Shown piece after piece: positions 50,669 to 60,178 of a DNA stretch of 64,000 nt; position 1 is the first letter of the stretch; each line of letters begins with the position of its first letter. Source of the DNA: Acidobacteriota bacterium (lineage in GTDB: Bacteria > Acidobacteriota > UBA6911); the NCBI GenBank assembly GCA_031271905.1, contig JAISUT010000016.1, forward strand, positions 1 through 64,000, written 5' to 3'. The position numbers were made by a program, and so were the translations under genes. The notes under the pieces were generated by a model. That model was not told where the DNA came from and made no database searches. It worked only from the letters and a program-made list of their open reading frames with translations.

Positions 50669-50797
50669 TGTACACCCCCATTAAAAACTACCTGTGGGCC
50701 TTGGCGTAGTGCGTTTCCTCACTATCTTCTGGGACTTCACAGCGCCGTCCGGCTTCGCGCTTCCTCAGCCTCGCGCACCGTTAATTGTTGAAACCCG

Positions 50798-50827
50798 ATA
50801 CTAATATCTAGCCCGAAAAACTGTCAA
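50798..50827 (-). promoter_or_regulatory. Promoter for the tonB operon
   Basis: On the minus strand a perfect TTGACA (50827-50822) is followed by TAGTAT (50803-50798) at 18 bp, in a locally AT-rich stretch. Transcription would start near 50790, leaving a leader of about 120 nt before tonB. No Fur-like palindrome was recognised nearby. Confidence 0.5.
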
Positions 50828-50934
50828 GAAAATTCTCGCCCCCAAGGCGGATTTTTTCAGAAAAAACCCACCACACTGTATCCTTACGCATCCGGCGGAC
50901 GTATGTATTCTCTTCTTTCAAAAATAGTTTTCTT

Positions 50935-50998
50935 GGGAGCCTCTAAAAACCCCGGACGCTGCGTTGCACCTTGTCTGCGAGGTTTGTTAGAGGCGCCC
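50935..50998 (+). repeat. Internally deleted palindromic repeat, copy 8
   Basis: A 64-bp copy with the same internal deletion as copy 7: GCGTTGCACCTTG joined to TCTGCGAGGTTTGTTAGAGGC. It lies between the secF stop and the tonB promoter. The rest of the 50669-51067 gap shows only the promoter. Confidence 0.85.
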
Positions 50999-51067
50999 CC
51001 TTTCCCCTTTGCGGGCGGGTGCGCGCGGGGGGTGCCCCGGCAGCCCGCCATCACCCCGTGCGCCGCC

Positions 51068-52240
51068 CTACTTCGCCCCCTGCTTGCGATACCACCATTC
51101 GACGATCGTGGACGACAGCGCGATAGTCGAGTAGGAGCCGAGGATGATCCCGACCACCAGCGCGAACGAGAAGCCGTTGAGCACCTCGCCGCCGAACAGG
51201 AACAACGCCGCCGCCGCCAGGAACGTGAAGCCCGACGTCAGGATGGTGCGCGAAAGCGTCTGGTTGATGCTCTTGTTCAGGATGTCGTACAGCGAGTCTT
51301 TGCGCATGACGCGCAGGTTCTCGCGCACGCGGTCGAAGATCACGATCGTGTCGTTGACCGAGTAGCCGACCAGGGTCAGGAGCGCCGCGATCACCGTCAG
51401 GGAGATCTCCTTCTGGGTGAGCGCGAAAAAGCCCAGCGTGATCGCGACGTCGTGGAACAGCGCGATGATCGCCGCCACGCCGTAGATCGGTTTGAAGCGG
51501 AAGGCGATGTAGACCAGCATCGCCAGGAGCGAGAGGCCGATAGCCAAGCCCGCCCGCCTGCGCAGGTCGGAGCCGACGATGGCGCCGATGCTCTCCAAGC
51601 CCTTGATGGCGAACGGGCCGGTGTAGAACTCCTTCTTCAGCGCGGCCACGACCGCGTCGGAGGCGCCCGCCGACTTCAGGTCGTCCAGCGAGAGCATGAG
51701 GCCGTCCGCCGTCTTGTTCCGGTAGTCCAGCACCTTGGTCACCAGCGCGGCGTAATGGTCCTCGGTCTCCTGGATCGTCTTGTCCTGGGCCTTCAACCCG
51801 TCCGGGTCGCCCGCCAGCAGGAAGGTTTTGAGCGCAGACTCCCCCACGTTGTTGAAGTCCCGCTGGGCGCTCTGGACGTGCCCGGGGTCGAATTCCTTGC
51901 GCAGGGAGGCGACCAGCTTGTCCTTGTCCGCCTCGTACTCGCTGCCAGTCCCCAGCGCCTTCTGCAGGCGCACCTGGACGGAGTTCGAGTTCGCGGGACC
52001 GTAGCTTTGCAGGGTCGGCGCCGACGACGTCTCGGACTCCAGCACGTCGCGCAACTTGCCATAGTCCGGAGCGTCCTGGAACTTGACCAGGATGATGGTG
52101 CCGCCGGTGAAGTCGATGCCGTAGTTGAACCCCCGGCCGAAGTAGGCGCCCAAGCCGATCAGGAACAGGATGATGGACACGCTCGCGAACAGCCACTTCT
52201 TGGACAGGAAATCGATTTTGGTTTCTTTAAAGAGTTCCAC
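51068..52240 (-). CDS. secF: Protein translocase subunit SecF
   Basis: SecF is the partner of SecD in the proton-driven RND-like complex that pulls proteins across the Sec channel. The 390-residue product has six membrane segments. N-terminal signature GRGFNYGIDFTGGTIILVKF and the C-terminal LLTLVGYSVNDTIVIFDRVRENL region carry conserved residues. A larger than usual periplasmic domain (about residues 60-220) is present. The start is probably a GTG at 52240, with GAGGGG 8 nt upstream; the frame beyond it runs into the repeat. The repeat separates it from secD. Confidence 0.94.
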   Translation of the reverse strand: MELFKETKIDFLSKKWLFASVSIILFLIGLGAYFGRGFNYGIDFTGGTIILVKFQDAPDYGKLRDVLESETSSAPTLQSYGPANSNSVQVRLQKALGTGSEYEADKDKLVASLRKEFDPGHVQSAQRDFNNVGESALKTFLLAGDPDGLKAQDKTIQETEDHYAALVTKVLDYRNKTADGLMLSLDDLKSAGASDAVVAALKKEFYTGPFAIKGLESIGAIVGSDLRRRAGLAIGLSLLAMLVYIAFRFKPIYGVAAIIALFHDVAITLGFFALTQKEISLTVIAALLTLVGYSVNDTIVIFDRVRENLRVMRKDSLYDILNKSINQTLSRTILTSGFTFLAAAALFLFGGEVLNGFSFALVVGIILGSYSTIALSSTIVEWWYRKQGAK

Positions 52241-52279
52241 AAACAGCCCCTCTGATGAAATTCCCTTTAGATAGCTAGA

Positions 52280-52399
52280 GGGAACCTCTAAAAACCCCGG
52301 ACGCCGCGTTGCGCCGTGGTCGGAAATGCTCATTTACCCCGGTAAACTCCGCTTTTCGACCTGCGGCGACGCCTTGTCTGCGAGGTTTTTCGAGGCTCC

Positions 52400-52400
<1 letters not shown>
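52280..52400 (+). repeat. Palindromic MITE-like repeat, copy 9
   Basis: A full 121-bp copy between secD and secF with a perfect 4-bp duplication, TAGA at 52276-52279 and 52401-52404. The secD stop codon (minus-strand TAG, 52402-52400) uses the final base of the element plus two bases of the duplication. The element thus lies right against the gene end. Confidence 0.94.
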
Positions 52401-54013
<1,613 letters not shown>

Positions 54014-54117
54014 ATCTCACCTAAACGTGTAACTTAGAAATGGCAGGGGCGCCCGCGCCGCAGGCGCCGCATCGATCCCAGGCTGCGGGCGGCCGCGCCC
54101 GCCCGAACCCTACGGCC

Positions 54118-54417
54118 TTACGATTGCTGCGGAGGACCTTCGGACTCCTGGATGCCTGCGACGGCGCTCTTGGCGATCTCGATCTTCACCTGGTCCGCGA
54201 TCTTCAGGATGAACGTCTTTTCCTTGACCCCCGCCACCACGCCGTAGATGCCGGAGTTCGTGATGACGCGGTCGCCCGACTTGAGGGCCTCGCGCATCTG
54301 CTCCACCTTCTTCTGCTGGTTGCGTTGGGGCCTGATCATCAGGAAATAGAAGATCACTCCGATGATTACAATCGGCGCCAGCCCTCGGATGACGTCGGGG
54401 TTCGTGAATTGCTCCAT
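54118..54417 (-). CDS. yajC: Sec translocon accessory subunit YajC
   Basis: This 99-residue protein has one membrane segment (about residues 13-28, LAPIVIIGVIFYFLMI) followed directly by the family motif RPQRNQQKK and the cytoplasmic part LKSGDRVITNSGIYGVVAGV. It associates with SecDF. Its C-terminal tail is Ser/Glu/Pro-rich. It lies 104 bp ahead of secD, and a palindromic repeat separates it from tgt. Confidence 0.96.
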   Translation of the reverse strand: MEQFTNPDVIRGLAPIVIIGVIFYFLMIRPQRNQQKKVEQMREALKSGDRVITNSGIYGVVAGVKEKTFILKIADQVKIEIAKSAVAGIQESEGPPQQS

Positions 54418-54456
54418 ATTGGTTCAGATCGCCTTTCTCCAATGTGATTATCTAAT

Positions 54457-54575
54457 GGGAGCCCCTAAAACCCCGGACGCTGCGTCGCGCCTGATCGAAA
54501 ACGCCCATTCGCCTCGGCGAACTCCGCTTTTCGACCTGCGGCGACGCCTTGCCTGCCAGCTTTTCAGAGGTTCCC
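54457..54575 (+). repeat. Palindromic MITE-like repeat, copy 10
   Basis: A 119-bp copy between tgt and yajC. Flanks are TAAT and TAAA (three of four match). It ends 4 bp from the tgt stop codon. The centre has a small deletion at CGCGCCTGATCGAAAA compared with the consensus. Confidence 0.92.
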
Positions 54576-54579
54576 TAAA

Positions 54580-55677
54580 TTATCGAAGCCAGTCGCCGAA
54601 TTTTCCAAGTTCGATAGCTTGTCGTATTTTCCGCATCAGGTCAAGATAAAAGGTCAGGTTGTGAACCGTGGCGTAGACCGCGTACAAGTGCTCGCCCGAC
54701 ATGAACAGGTGGCGCAGGTAGGCGCGGCTGTAGCGGCGGCAGACCGGGCAGGGGCAGTCGGCGTCCAAGGGCCCGCCGTCGCCGGCGTGGGCGGCGTTTT
54801 TGATCGACACCCGCCCCGCGCCGGTGAACAGGTGGCCGTTGCGGGCGTTGCGCGTCGGCAGGACGCAGTCGAACATGTCCACCCCCGCGGCCACCGCCCG
54901 GACGATGTCCTCGGGCGTCCCCACCCCCATCAGGTAGCGCGGCCTGTCCCCGGGGAGCTGGGGCGCGGTCGCCTCCACGGTCTCGTACATCAGCTCCTTG
55001 GGCTCGCCGACGCTCAGGCCGCCGATCGCCACGCCGTCGAAGCCGAGCGGCAGCAGCGCCTCCACCGAGCGCCGGCGCAGGTCGGGGTGGACGCCCCCCT
55101 GCACGATGCCGAACAGCATCCTGCCGTCGTCCCCCTCCTCGGCCTTCGCCCTGCCCCACCGGTCGGCGCACCGCTTCGCCCAGCGCATCGAGCGCTCCAT
55201 CGAGCTTTCCGCGTCGGCGCGGCTCGCCGGCCAGGGGGTGCATTCGTCGAAGACCATCGCGACGTCCGCGCCGAGCGCACGCTGGATGTCCACGACGTTT
55301 TCCGGGGTGAAGAGGCTGCGGCTCCCGTCCAGGTGCGAGGCGAAGCGCACCCCCTCCTCGGAGATGGCGCGCAGGTCGCGGTGGCTGAAGACCTGGTAGC
55401 CGCCGCTGTCGGTCAGGATCGCCCCCCGCCAGGAGTTGAACTTGTGCAAGCCCCCCAACGCCCGGATGCGCTCATGCCCCGGCCGCAGGTAGAGGTGGTA
55501 GGTGTTGCCGAGGATGATCTCGGCGTCCAGCGCCTCCAGCGCCCCCATCGGCATCGCCTTGACCGCGCCCGCAGTCCCGACCGGCATGAACACCGGCGTC
55601 TCCACGGTCCCGTGCGGCGTGTGCAACCTCCCCCGCCGCGCGCCGGTCGCCGCGTCCTTGCAAAGCAGTTCGAACAT
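54580..55677 (-). CDS. tgt: Queuine tRNA-ribosyltransferase Tgt
   Basis: Tgt exchanges guanine for preQ1 at the wobble base of tRNAs with GUN anticodons. The 365-residue product shows TPVFMPVGTAGAVKAM, LGNTYHLYLRPG, LTDSGGYQVFS with the catalytic Asp, the second Asp in RYLMGVGTPEDIVRAVAAGVDMFDCVLPTRNARNG, and the zinc site CPCPVC with a later Cys/His in the RHLFMSGEHL segment. It is first in the tgt-yajC-secD-secF run, a very common neighbourhood. Confidence 0.97.
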   Translation of the reverse strand: MFELLCKDAATGARRGRLHTPHGTVETPVFMPVGTAGAVKAMPMGALEALDAEIILGNTYHLYLRPGHERIRALGGLHKFNSWRGAILTDSGGYQVFSHRDLRAISEEGVRFASHLDGSRSLFTPENVVDIQRALGADVAMVFDECTPWPASRADAESSMERSMRWAKRCADRWGRAKAEEGDDGRMLFGIVQGGVHPDLRRRSVEALLPLGFDGVAIGGLSVGEPKELMYETVEATAPQLPGDRPRYLMGVGTPEDIVRAVAAGVDMFDCVLPTRNARNGHLFTGAGRVSIKNAAHAGDGGPLDADCPCPVCRRYSRAYLRHLFMSGEHLYAVYATVHNLTFYLDLMRKIRQAIELGKFGDWLR

Positions 55678-55761
55678 CGTAGGGAACCCCTCAGGAAAAG
55701 CCCGCAGGCGGGGCGCGACGCCCGCTTCCCCGGCGGCGCGCCCCTCATGGTCGACGGGGCG

Positions 55762-56775
55762 TCAGTTGACGGAGTGTCCGGGGAGGGCGACGGAGTACAG
55801 GGCGTCGCCCGTCGCCAAAAACGCCGTCCCGCCCGAGACCGCCAGCCCCACGACCGTCGGCGCGGCGACATGGAGCTTGAGCGCGCCGTCCGCGACGCAG
55901 TAGCGGAACACCCCCATCCTCCCCTTGTGGCCGGTCGCGAGCAGCAGGTCGCCGTCCGGCAGGAACGCCATCCCCTGCGGCCGCGCCAAGCCCCCCAGCA
56001 GCCGCTCGACCTTGCCGTCGCGCGCGACGCGCACAAGGGAGTCCCGCACCGCGAACGTGGGGCCGGTCACGTATATCCGGTCGCCCGCGTCGATGGCGAG
56101 GTGGTAGGCGGCGACGCTCGGCTCCAGCGCGGCGAACTCCTCCTTCTTCCCGCCGGCGGGGTCGAGCCGCCAGATGCGCCCCGTCCGGTCGCCCACGAAC
56201 AGATCCCCCCGCGAGTCGAAGGCGAGCCCGGTCGGCGTGCCCAGGTCGTCGGCGACGACGTCCATTTGTTCAAAGTTCGTATAACGCAGCACGGTCCCGT
56301 CGTGGCGGCTGGAGACGTAGAGCTGGCCGTCGGGCGAGAACGCCAGCCCCGTGGGGTTCATGACCTCGCAGGCGAAGGGGTGCTTGTCCCCCTGGCGGGT
56401 GACGCGCACGAGCGGCTGCTCGACCTGCTGGCCTCCCGTGCCGCTGACGGTCGTGATGATCGAGCCGTCCGGGGCGACGACCGGGTTGGAGACCGGGTGC
56501 AGCTCGGCGGCGAGGCGCGCGGCGAGGTTGAACGGGAACACCGGCGAGGACTCGCCGCCGACGCGCAACGCCAGCCCCAGGCAGCAAGGGTTCTCCGGCA
56601 ACCGGACGCGCACCCGGTCCTCCGAGGCGGAAAGGACGAACGCCTCGGCGTCGCCCAGCAAGACCTTGGAGCCCAGGCCCGGGACGAAGCCCTGGCACTG
56701 GACGGCCAATTCCCCGCCCGGCACGCCGGTCTGGGCGGAAACCCCCGTGATGCGCAACCCGCCAGCCTCTCTCAT
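55762..56775 (-). CDS. IPT/TIG plus NHL-type beta-propeller protein
   Basis: This 337-residue protein has an N-terminal immunoglobulin-like IPT/TIG region (about residues 8-80, ITGVSAQTGVPGGELAVQCQGF and ENPCCLGLALRVGG). A propeller of NHL/SMP-30-type repeats follows (about 95-330), each with a pattern such as NPTGLAFSPDGQLYVSSRHDGTV or TPTGLAFDSRGDLFVGDRTGRIW. No signal peptide is seen, unusual for this fold combination, so it may be cytoplasmic. Its ligand or reaction is unknown; SMP-30-like lactonase residues cannot be assigned. It stands 84 bp from tgt. Confidence 0.85.
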   Translation of the reverse strand: MREAGGLRITGVSAQTGVPGGELAVQCQGFVPGLGSKVLLGDAEAFVLSASEDRVRVRLPENPCCLGLALRVGGESSPVFPFNLAARLAAELHPVSNPVVAPDGSIITTVSGTGGQQVEQPLVRVTRQGDKHPFACEVMNPTGLAFSPDGQLYVSSRHDGTVLRYTNFEQMDVVADDLGTPTGLAFDSRGDLFVGDRTGRIWRLDPAGGKKEEFAALEPSVAAYHLAIDAGDRIYVTGPTFAVRDSLVRVARDGKVERLLGGLARPQGMAFLPDGDLLLATGHKGRMGVFRYCVADGALKLHVAAPTVVGLAVSGGTAFLATGDALYSVALPGHSVN

Positions 56776-56885
56776 CGCGCCCGAATGTTACAGCGCGAAC
56801 CGCCGCGCGGCAACCCGGAATGCGCCAACGCGCCGAAGCCGCCACGGAAAGCCATGGGGCGCGGCGTGGGGCGCGGGCGGGCGGC

Positions 56886-58067
56886 CTACCCCTCGCCGGA
56901 GACGTACTCCAGGTCGCAGTTCACGACCGCGACATAGGAGGGGTCGCGCCGGGCGAGCGTGGTCTGCGCCACGGCGCGCACCTCGTCGAACGCCTGCGTC
57001 GAACGCTCGTGCTCCACCACCACGTCGAAGATCACGTTGGTGTGCGACGGCCCCTTGACGAGGCGCAGGTCGTGCAACCCCTTCACCCCGCCGATGGCGC
57101 CGACGGCGTCGGCGAGCATGTCGCGCAGCTCCGCGACGAGCGGGTTCTGCGTGTCGAGCGGATCCATGTGCCCCACGAGCGACACCCCCAGCCGCTCCCC
57201 CGCCTCCCGCTCGATGTCGTCCACCAAGGCGTGCGACTCGAAGATGTCCCCGCGCGAATCGACTTCGATGTGGACGGAGGCGAACACGTGCCCCGGCCCG
57301 TAGTCGTGGACGATCAGGTCGTGGACGCCGAGGACCTCCCTGTGCGAGAGCGCCAGCTCCGCGATCGCCCGCACCATCTTGGGATCCGCGCGCTGGCCGA
57401 GCAGCGGGCCGGCGGTCTCCCTCACCATGTGCAGGCCGGAGTAGATGACGAACACCCCCATCGCCACCCCTACGTAGCCGTCGATGTCGAGGCGGAGCCA
57501 TCCGTCCAGGACGAGCGAGAGCAAGACCACGGCGGCCGAGATGGCGTCGTTGCGGGCGTCGACGCCGGTCGCCTTCAGCGAGGGGCTGTCGATGCGCCGG
57601 CTGAGGTCGAGGTTGAAGCGCCAGAGCCAGAGCTTCGCCAGCGCCATGGCCACGAGCAGGGCGACGCCTGCGGCGTTCGGCGTGACCTCCGCCGGGTCGG
57701 CGATCCTGTCGAATGACGTCGAGATGAGCTGGACGCCGATGACGATGACCAGCGCCGAGACGATGACCCCGGTCATGTATTCGATGCGGGCGTGCCCGAA
57801 AGGGTGCTCGCGGTCGCTCTTTCGCGCGGCGAGCTTGAAGCCGACCAGCGTGATGACCGAGGCTGCGGCGTCCGACAGGTTGTTGAGGGCGTCGGCGATG
57901 ACGGCGACGCTGGAGGACGCCAGCCCGATGAAGACCTTCGCCATGCCTAGAAGGACGTTGAGCGCGACGCCGACGACGCCCGACAGCCGTCCGCACAGCT
58001 CGCGCCGCCGCCGCTGGTCGGCACCGCCCCACCTCGCCATGAAGCCGTCGATCAAGAAACCGGTCAC
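56886..58067 (-). CDS. CDF-family metal cation efflux transporter
   Basis: This 393-residue inner-membrane antiporter has six membrane segments (about residues 27-215). The metal-binding residues are in SSSVAVIADALNNLSDAAAS (segment 2) and GVDARNDAIS (segment 5). A histidine-bearing segment, SDREHPFGHARIEYM, precedes segment 3. A cytoplasmic domain (about 225-300) with HDYGPGHVFASVHIEVD is typical of CDF dimerisation domains, and a further C-terminal extension follows. Likely ions are Zn, Co, Fe or Mn. The GTG start at 58067 has no ribosome site; ATG 58040 is another option. Confidence 0.93.
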   Translation of the reverse strand: MTGFLIDGFMARWGGADQRRRRELCGRLSGVVGVALNVLLGMAKVFIGLASSSVAVIADALNNLSDAAASVITLVGFKLAARKSDREHPFGHARIEYMTGVIVSALVIVIGVQLISTSFDRIADPAEVTPNAAGVALLVAMALAKLWLWRFNLDLSRRIDSPSLKATGVDARNDAISAAVVLLSLVLDGWLRLDIDGYVGVAMGVFVIYSGLHMVRETAGPLLGQRADPKMVRAIAELALSHREVLGVHDLIVHDYGPGHVFASVHIEVDSRGDIFESHALVDDIEREAGERLGVSLVGHMDPLDTQNPLVAELRDMLADAVGAIGGVKGLHDLRLVKGPSHTNVIFDVVVEHERSTQAFDEVRAVAQTTLARRDPSYVAVVNCDLEYVSGEG

Positions 58068-58185
58068 GGTGGGGAATTAAACCACACGGGCGCGACGGTG
58101 TCCACCACGCGCCCGGGTGGCGCGCAAGGGGCGCGGAGGCGGCATGGGCGAAGGCGCGAGGCTTTCGCCCCCCGCGCGCCCGGGG

Positions 58186-58509
58186 TCATTCCAGCTCGAC
58201 CAGGGGCTGCCCCTTGGCGACCTTCTCCCCCGCCGCCGCCAGCACCGCCTTGACCGTGCCGTCGAGCGGCGACTGGATGCGGTTCAGCATCTTCATCGCC
58301 TCCAAGACCAGCAACGCGTCCCCGCGCCGCACGGCATGCCCGGGCTTGACGCGGACCTCCGCGACGACGCCGGGGATGGCGGCCTTGACGACGCGGGGAT
58401 CTTTCTTCTCGTAGGGCTTGCGCGCAACGTACTTGGCGGTCAGCCGCGTCTCGAAGACGCCGTTTTCCAGCGCCAGCCGGTCGAATCCAACTGCCTCGGT
58501 CTCGCTCAT
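58186..58509 (-). CDS. Biotin carboxyl carrier protein
   Basis: This 107-residue protein has a biotinyl domain at its C-terminus with Lys73 in the motif LEAMKMLNRI. PGVVAEVRVKPGHAVRRGDALLVLEAMKM is split by no linker, and the N-terminal half is charged (AKYVARKPYEKKDPR). It carries CO2 on biotin to the carboxyltransferase encoded next to it. ATG 58509 has GGAGAGAAACGTG in front; the ATG at 58524 has no such site. No biotin carboxylase gene is in this window, so it must come from elsewhere. Confidence 0.92.
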   Translation of the reverse strand: MSETEAVGFDRLALENGVFETRLTAKYVARKPYEKKDPRVVKAAIPGVVAEVRVKPGHAVRRGDALLVLEAMKMLNRIQSPLDGTVKAVLAAAGEKVAKGQPLVELE

Positions 58510-58534
58510 CACGTTTCTCTCCATGTCGCCGGGA

Positions 58535-60079
58535 TCAGAACGGGGGGACGCCGTGCTTGCGCGCCGGGCGCGCCTCCTCCTTGTCGCGCGTGACCTTCAG
58601 CGCGTGGGCTATCGACGCGCGCGTCTCCCCCGGCGGGATCACCGCGTCCACGTAGCCGGCGGCGGCCGCGACGTAGGGGTTGGCGAACTTGTCGGTGTAT
58701 TCCTTGATTTTCACCCGGCGCATCTCCTCCGGGTCGTCCGCCCCCATGATCTCGTTGCGGAAGATGATGTTGGCAGCCCCCTCGGGGCCCATCACCGCGA
58801 TCTCCGCCGTCGGCCAGGCGAAGACGAAGTCGGCGCGCAGGTGGTGCGAGCACATGGCGATGTAGCCGCCGCCGTAGGCTTTGCGCAGGATGACGGTGAT
58901 CTTCGGCACGCTCGCCTCGCTGTAGGCGTACAGCACCTTCGCGCCGTGGCGGATGACGCCGCCGTGCTCCTGGTCCGAGCCGGGCAGGTAGCCGGGGATG
59001 TCCACCAGCGTGACCAGCGGGATGCCGAAGGCGTCGCAGAAGCGGACGAAGCGCGCGATCTTGTCCGAGGCGTCGATGTCCAGCACCCCGGCCAGGTACA
59101 GCGCCTGGTTGCCGACGACGCCGACCGTCTCCCCCTCGATGCGGCCGAAGCCGGTGACGGCGTTGGGGGCGAAGTGCTCCTGCACCTCGAAGAAGTCGGA
59201 GTCGTCCACGAGGGCGCGCACGATGTCGCGCACGTCGAAGGGGATCTTCGAGTCCTTGGGGATCAGGGCCTCGATCTTGTATGCCGCCTTGGGCGCCTTG
59301 GGCGCGGCGACGGCGGCCTTCCGCCGGTTGCTGTCGGGGAGGAAGGAGACCAGCTTGCGTATCTGCCCGAAGCACTCCCGCTCGTCGCGGGCGAAGAAGT
59401 GGGCGTTGCCCGCCGTCTCCACCTGCACGCGCGCGCCGCCCAGCTCCTCCATCGATATCTCCTCGCCCACCACCGTCTTGACCACCTCAGGCCCGGTGAT
59501 GAACATGCGGGAGATCTTGTCCACGACGAACACGAAGTCGGTCAGGGCGGGGGAGTAGACCGCGCCGCCCGCGCAGGGGCCGAGGATGACGGAGATCTGC
59601 GGGACGACCCCCGAGGCGAGCGTGTTGCGGTAGAATATCTCGCCGTAGCCCGCCAGGGAGTTGACCCCCTCCTGGATGCGCGCGCCGCCCGAGTCGTTGA
59701 TGCCGATGATGGGCACGCCCATCTTCAGCGCGTGATCCATGACCTTGGTGATCTTGCGGGCGTGCATGAAGCCGAGCGACCCGCCGGCGACGGTGAAGTC
59801 CTGCGCGTAGACGCAGACGGGGCGCCCCTCGATGAGCCCGGAGCCGGTGATGACGCCGTCGGCGGCAAGCTCCTTGTCCGCCATGCCGAAGTCCTTGCCC
59901 GCGTGTTCGACGAACAGGTCGTATTCGTGGAAGGAGCCCGGGTCGAGCAACGCGGCGATACGCTCGCGCGCCGTCATCTTGCCGCTGGCCTTCTGCTTGA
60001 GGATGGCCTTGTCGCCCCCCCCCTGCGCGGCGGTGGACTTCCTCGAGAAGAACTCCCATATCCGCTGCACGAAGTTCAT
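58535..60079 (-). CDS. Acyl-CoA carboxyltransferase (PCC beta/MMD alpha type)
   Basis: This 514-residue enzyme transfers carboxyl groups between biotin and an acyl-CoA, propionyl-CoA or methylmalonyl-CoA by family. Two crotonase-like halves are visible. The first has KMTARERIAALLDPGSFHEYD, GINDSGGARIQEGV and PCAGGAVYSPALTDFV; the second has DIPGYLPGSDQEHGGVIRHGAK and ITVILRKAYGGGYIAMC. The first 25 residues (FVQRIWEFFSRKSTAA) are atypical and could be an amphipathic helix. It is followed by the biotin carrier. Whether it works in carboxylation or sodium-pump decarboxylation cannot be decided without the missing partners. Confidence 0.93.
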   Translation of the reverse strand: MNFVQRIWEFFSRKSTAAQGGGDKAILKQKASGKMTARERIAALLDPGSFHEYDLFVEHAGKDFGMADKELAADGVITGSGLIEGRPVCVYAQDFTVAGGSLGFMHARKITKVMDHALKMGVPIIGINDSGGARIQEGVNSLAGYGEIFYRNTLASGVVPQISVILGPCAGGAVYSPALTDFVFVVDKISRMFITGPEVVKTVVGEEISMEELGGARVQVETAGNAHFFARDERECFGQIRKLVSFLPDSNRRKAAVAAPKAPKAAYKIEALIPKDSKIPFDVRDIVRALVDDSDFFEVQEHFAPNAVTGFGRIEGETVGVVGNQALYLAGVLDIDASDKIARFVRFCDAFGIPLVTLVDIPGYLPGSDQEHGGVIRHGAKVLYAYSEASVPKITVILRKAYGGGYIAMCSHHLRADFVFAWPTAEIAVMGPEGAANIIFRNEIMGADDPEEMRRVKIKEYTDKFANPYVAAAAGYVDAVIPPGETRASIAHALKVTRDKEEARPARKHGVPPF

Positions 60080-60178
60080 AACGTCCCCCTCTCTGCGCAC
60101 GGCCGGCCTCCCGGCCGGCCGTGGACGCGAAAGCATAGCAGAAATCGGCGCGGTTGTTGGGTGATTTTGAGGGAGGCG

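Noticed and set aside
50669-50935. Fur box before tonB
   Set aside because: The AT-rich stretch near 50790-50830 resembles a promoter but shows no 19-bp inverted repeat of the Fur type.
54619-56937. Long plus-strand open frame (about 770 codons) opposite tgt and the propeller gene
   Set aside because: It is the GC-rich antisense shadow of two well-supported minus-strand genes. It is low-complexity Arg/Ala/Val/Asp with no family pattern. The same holds for other long shadows, for example opposite mrdA, glmS and the MoaF-like gene.
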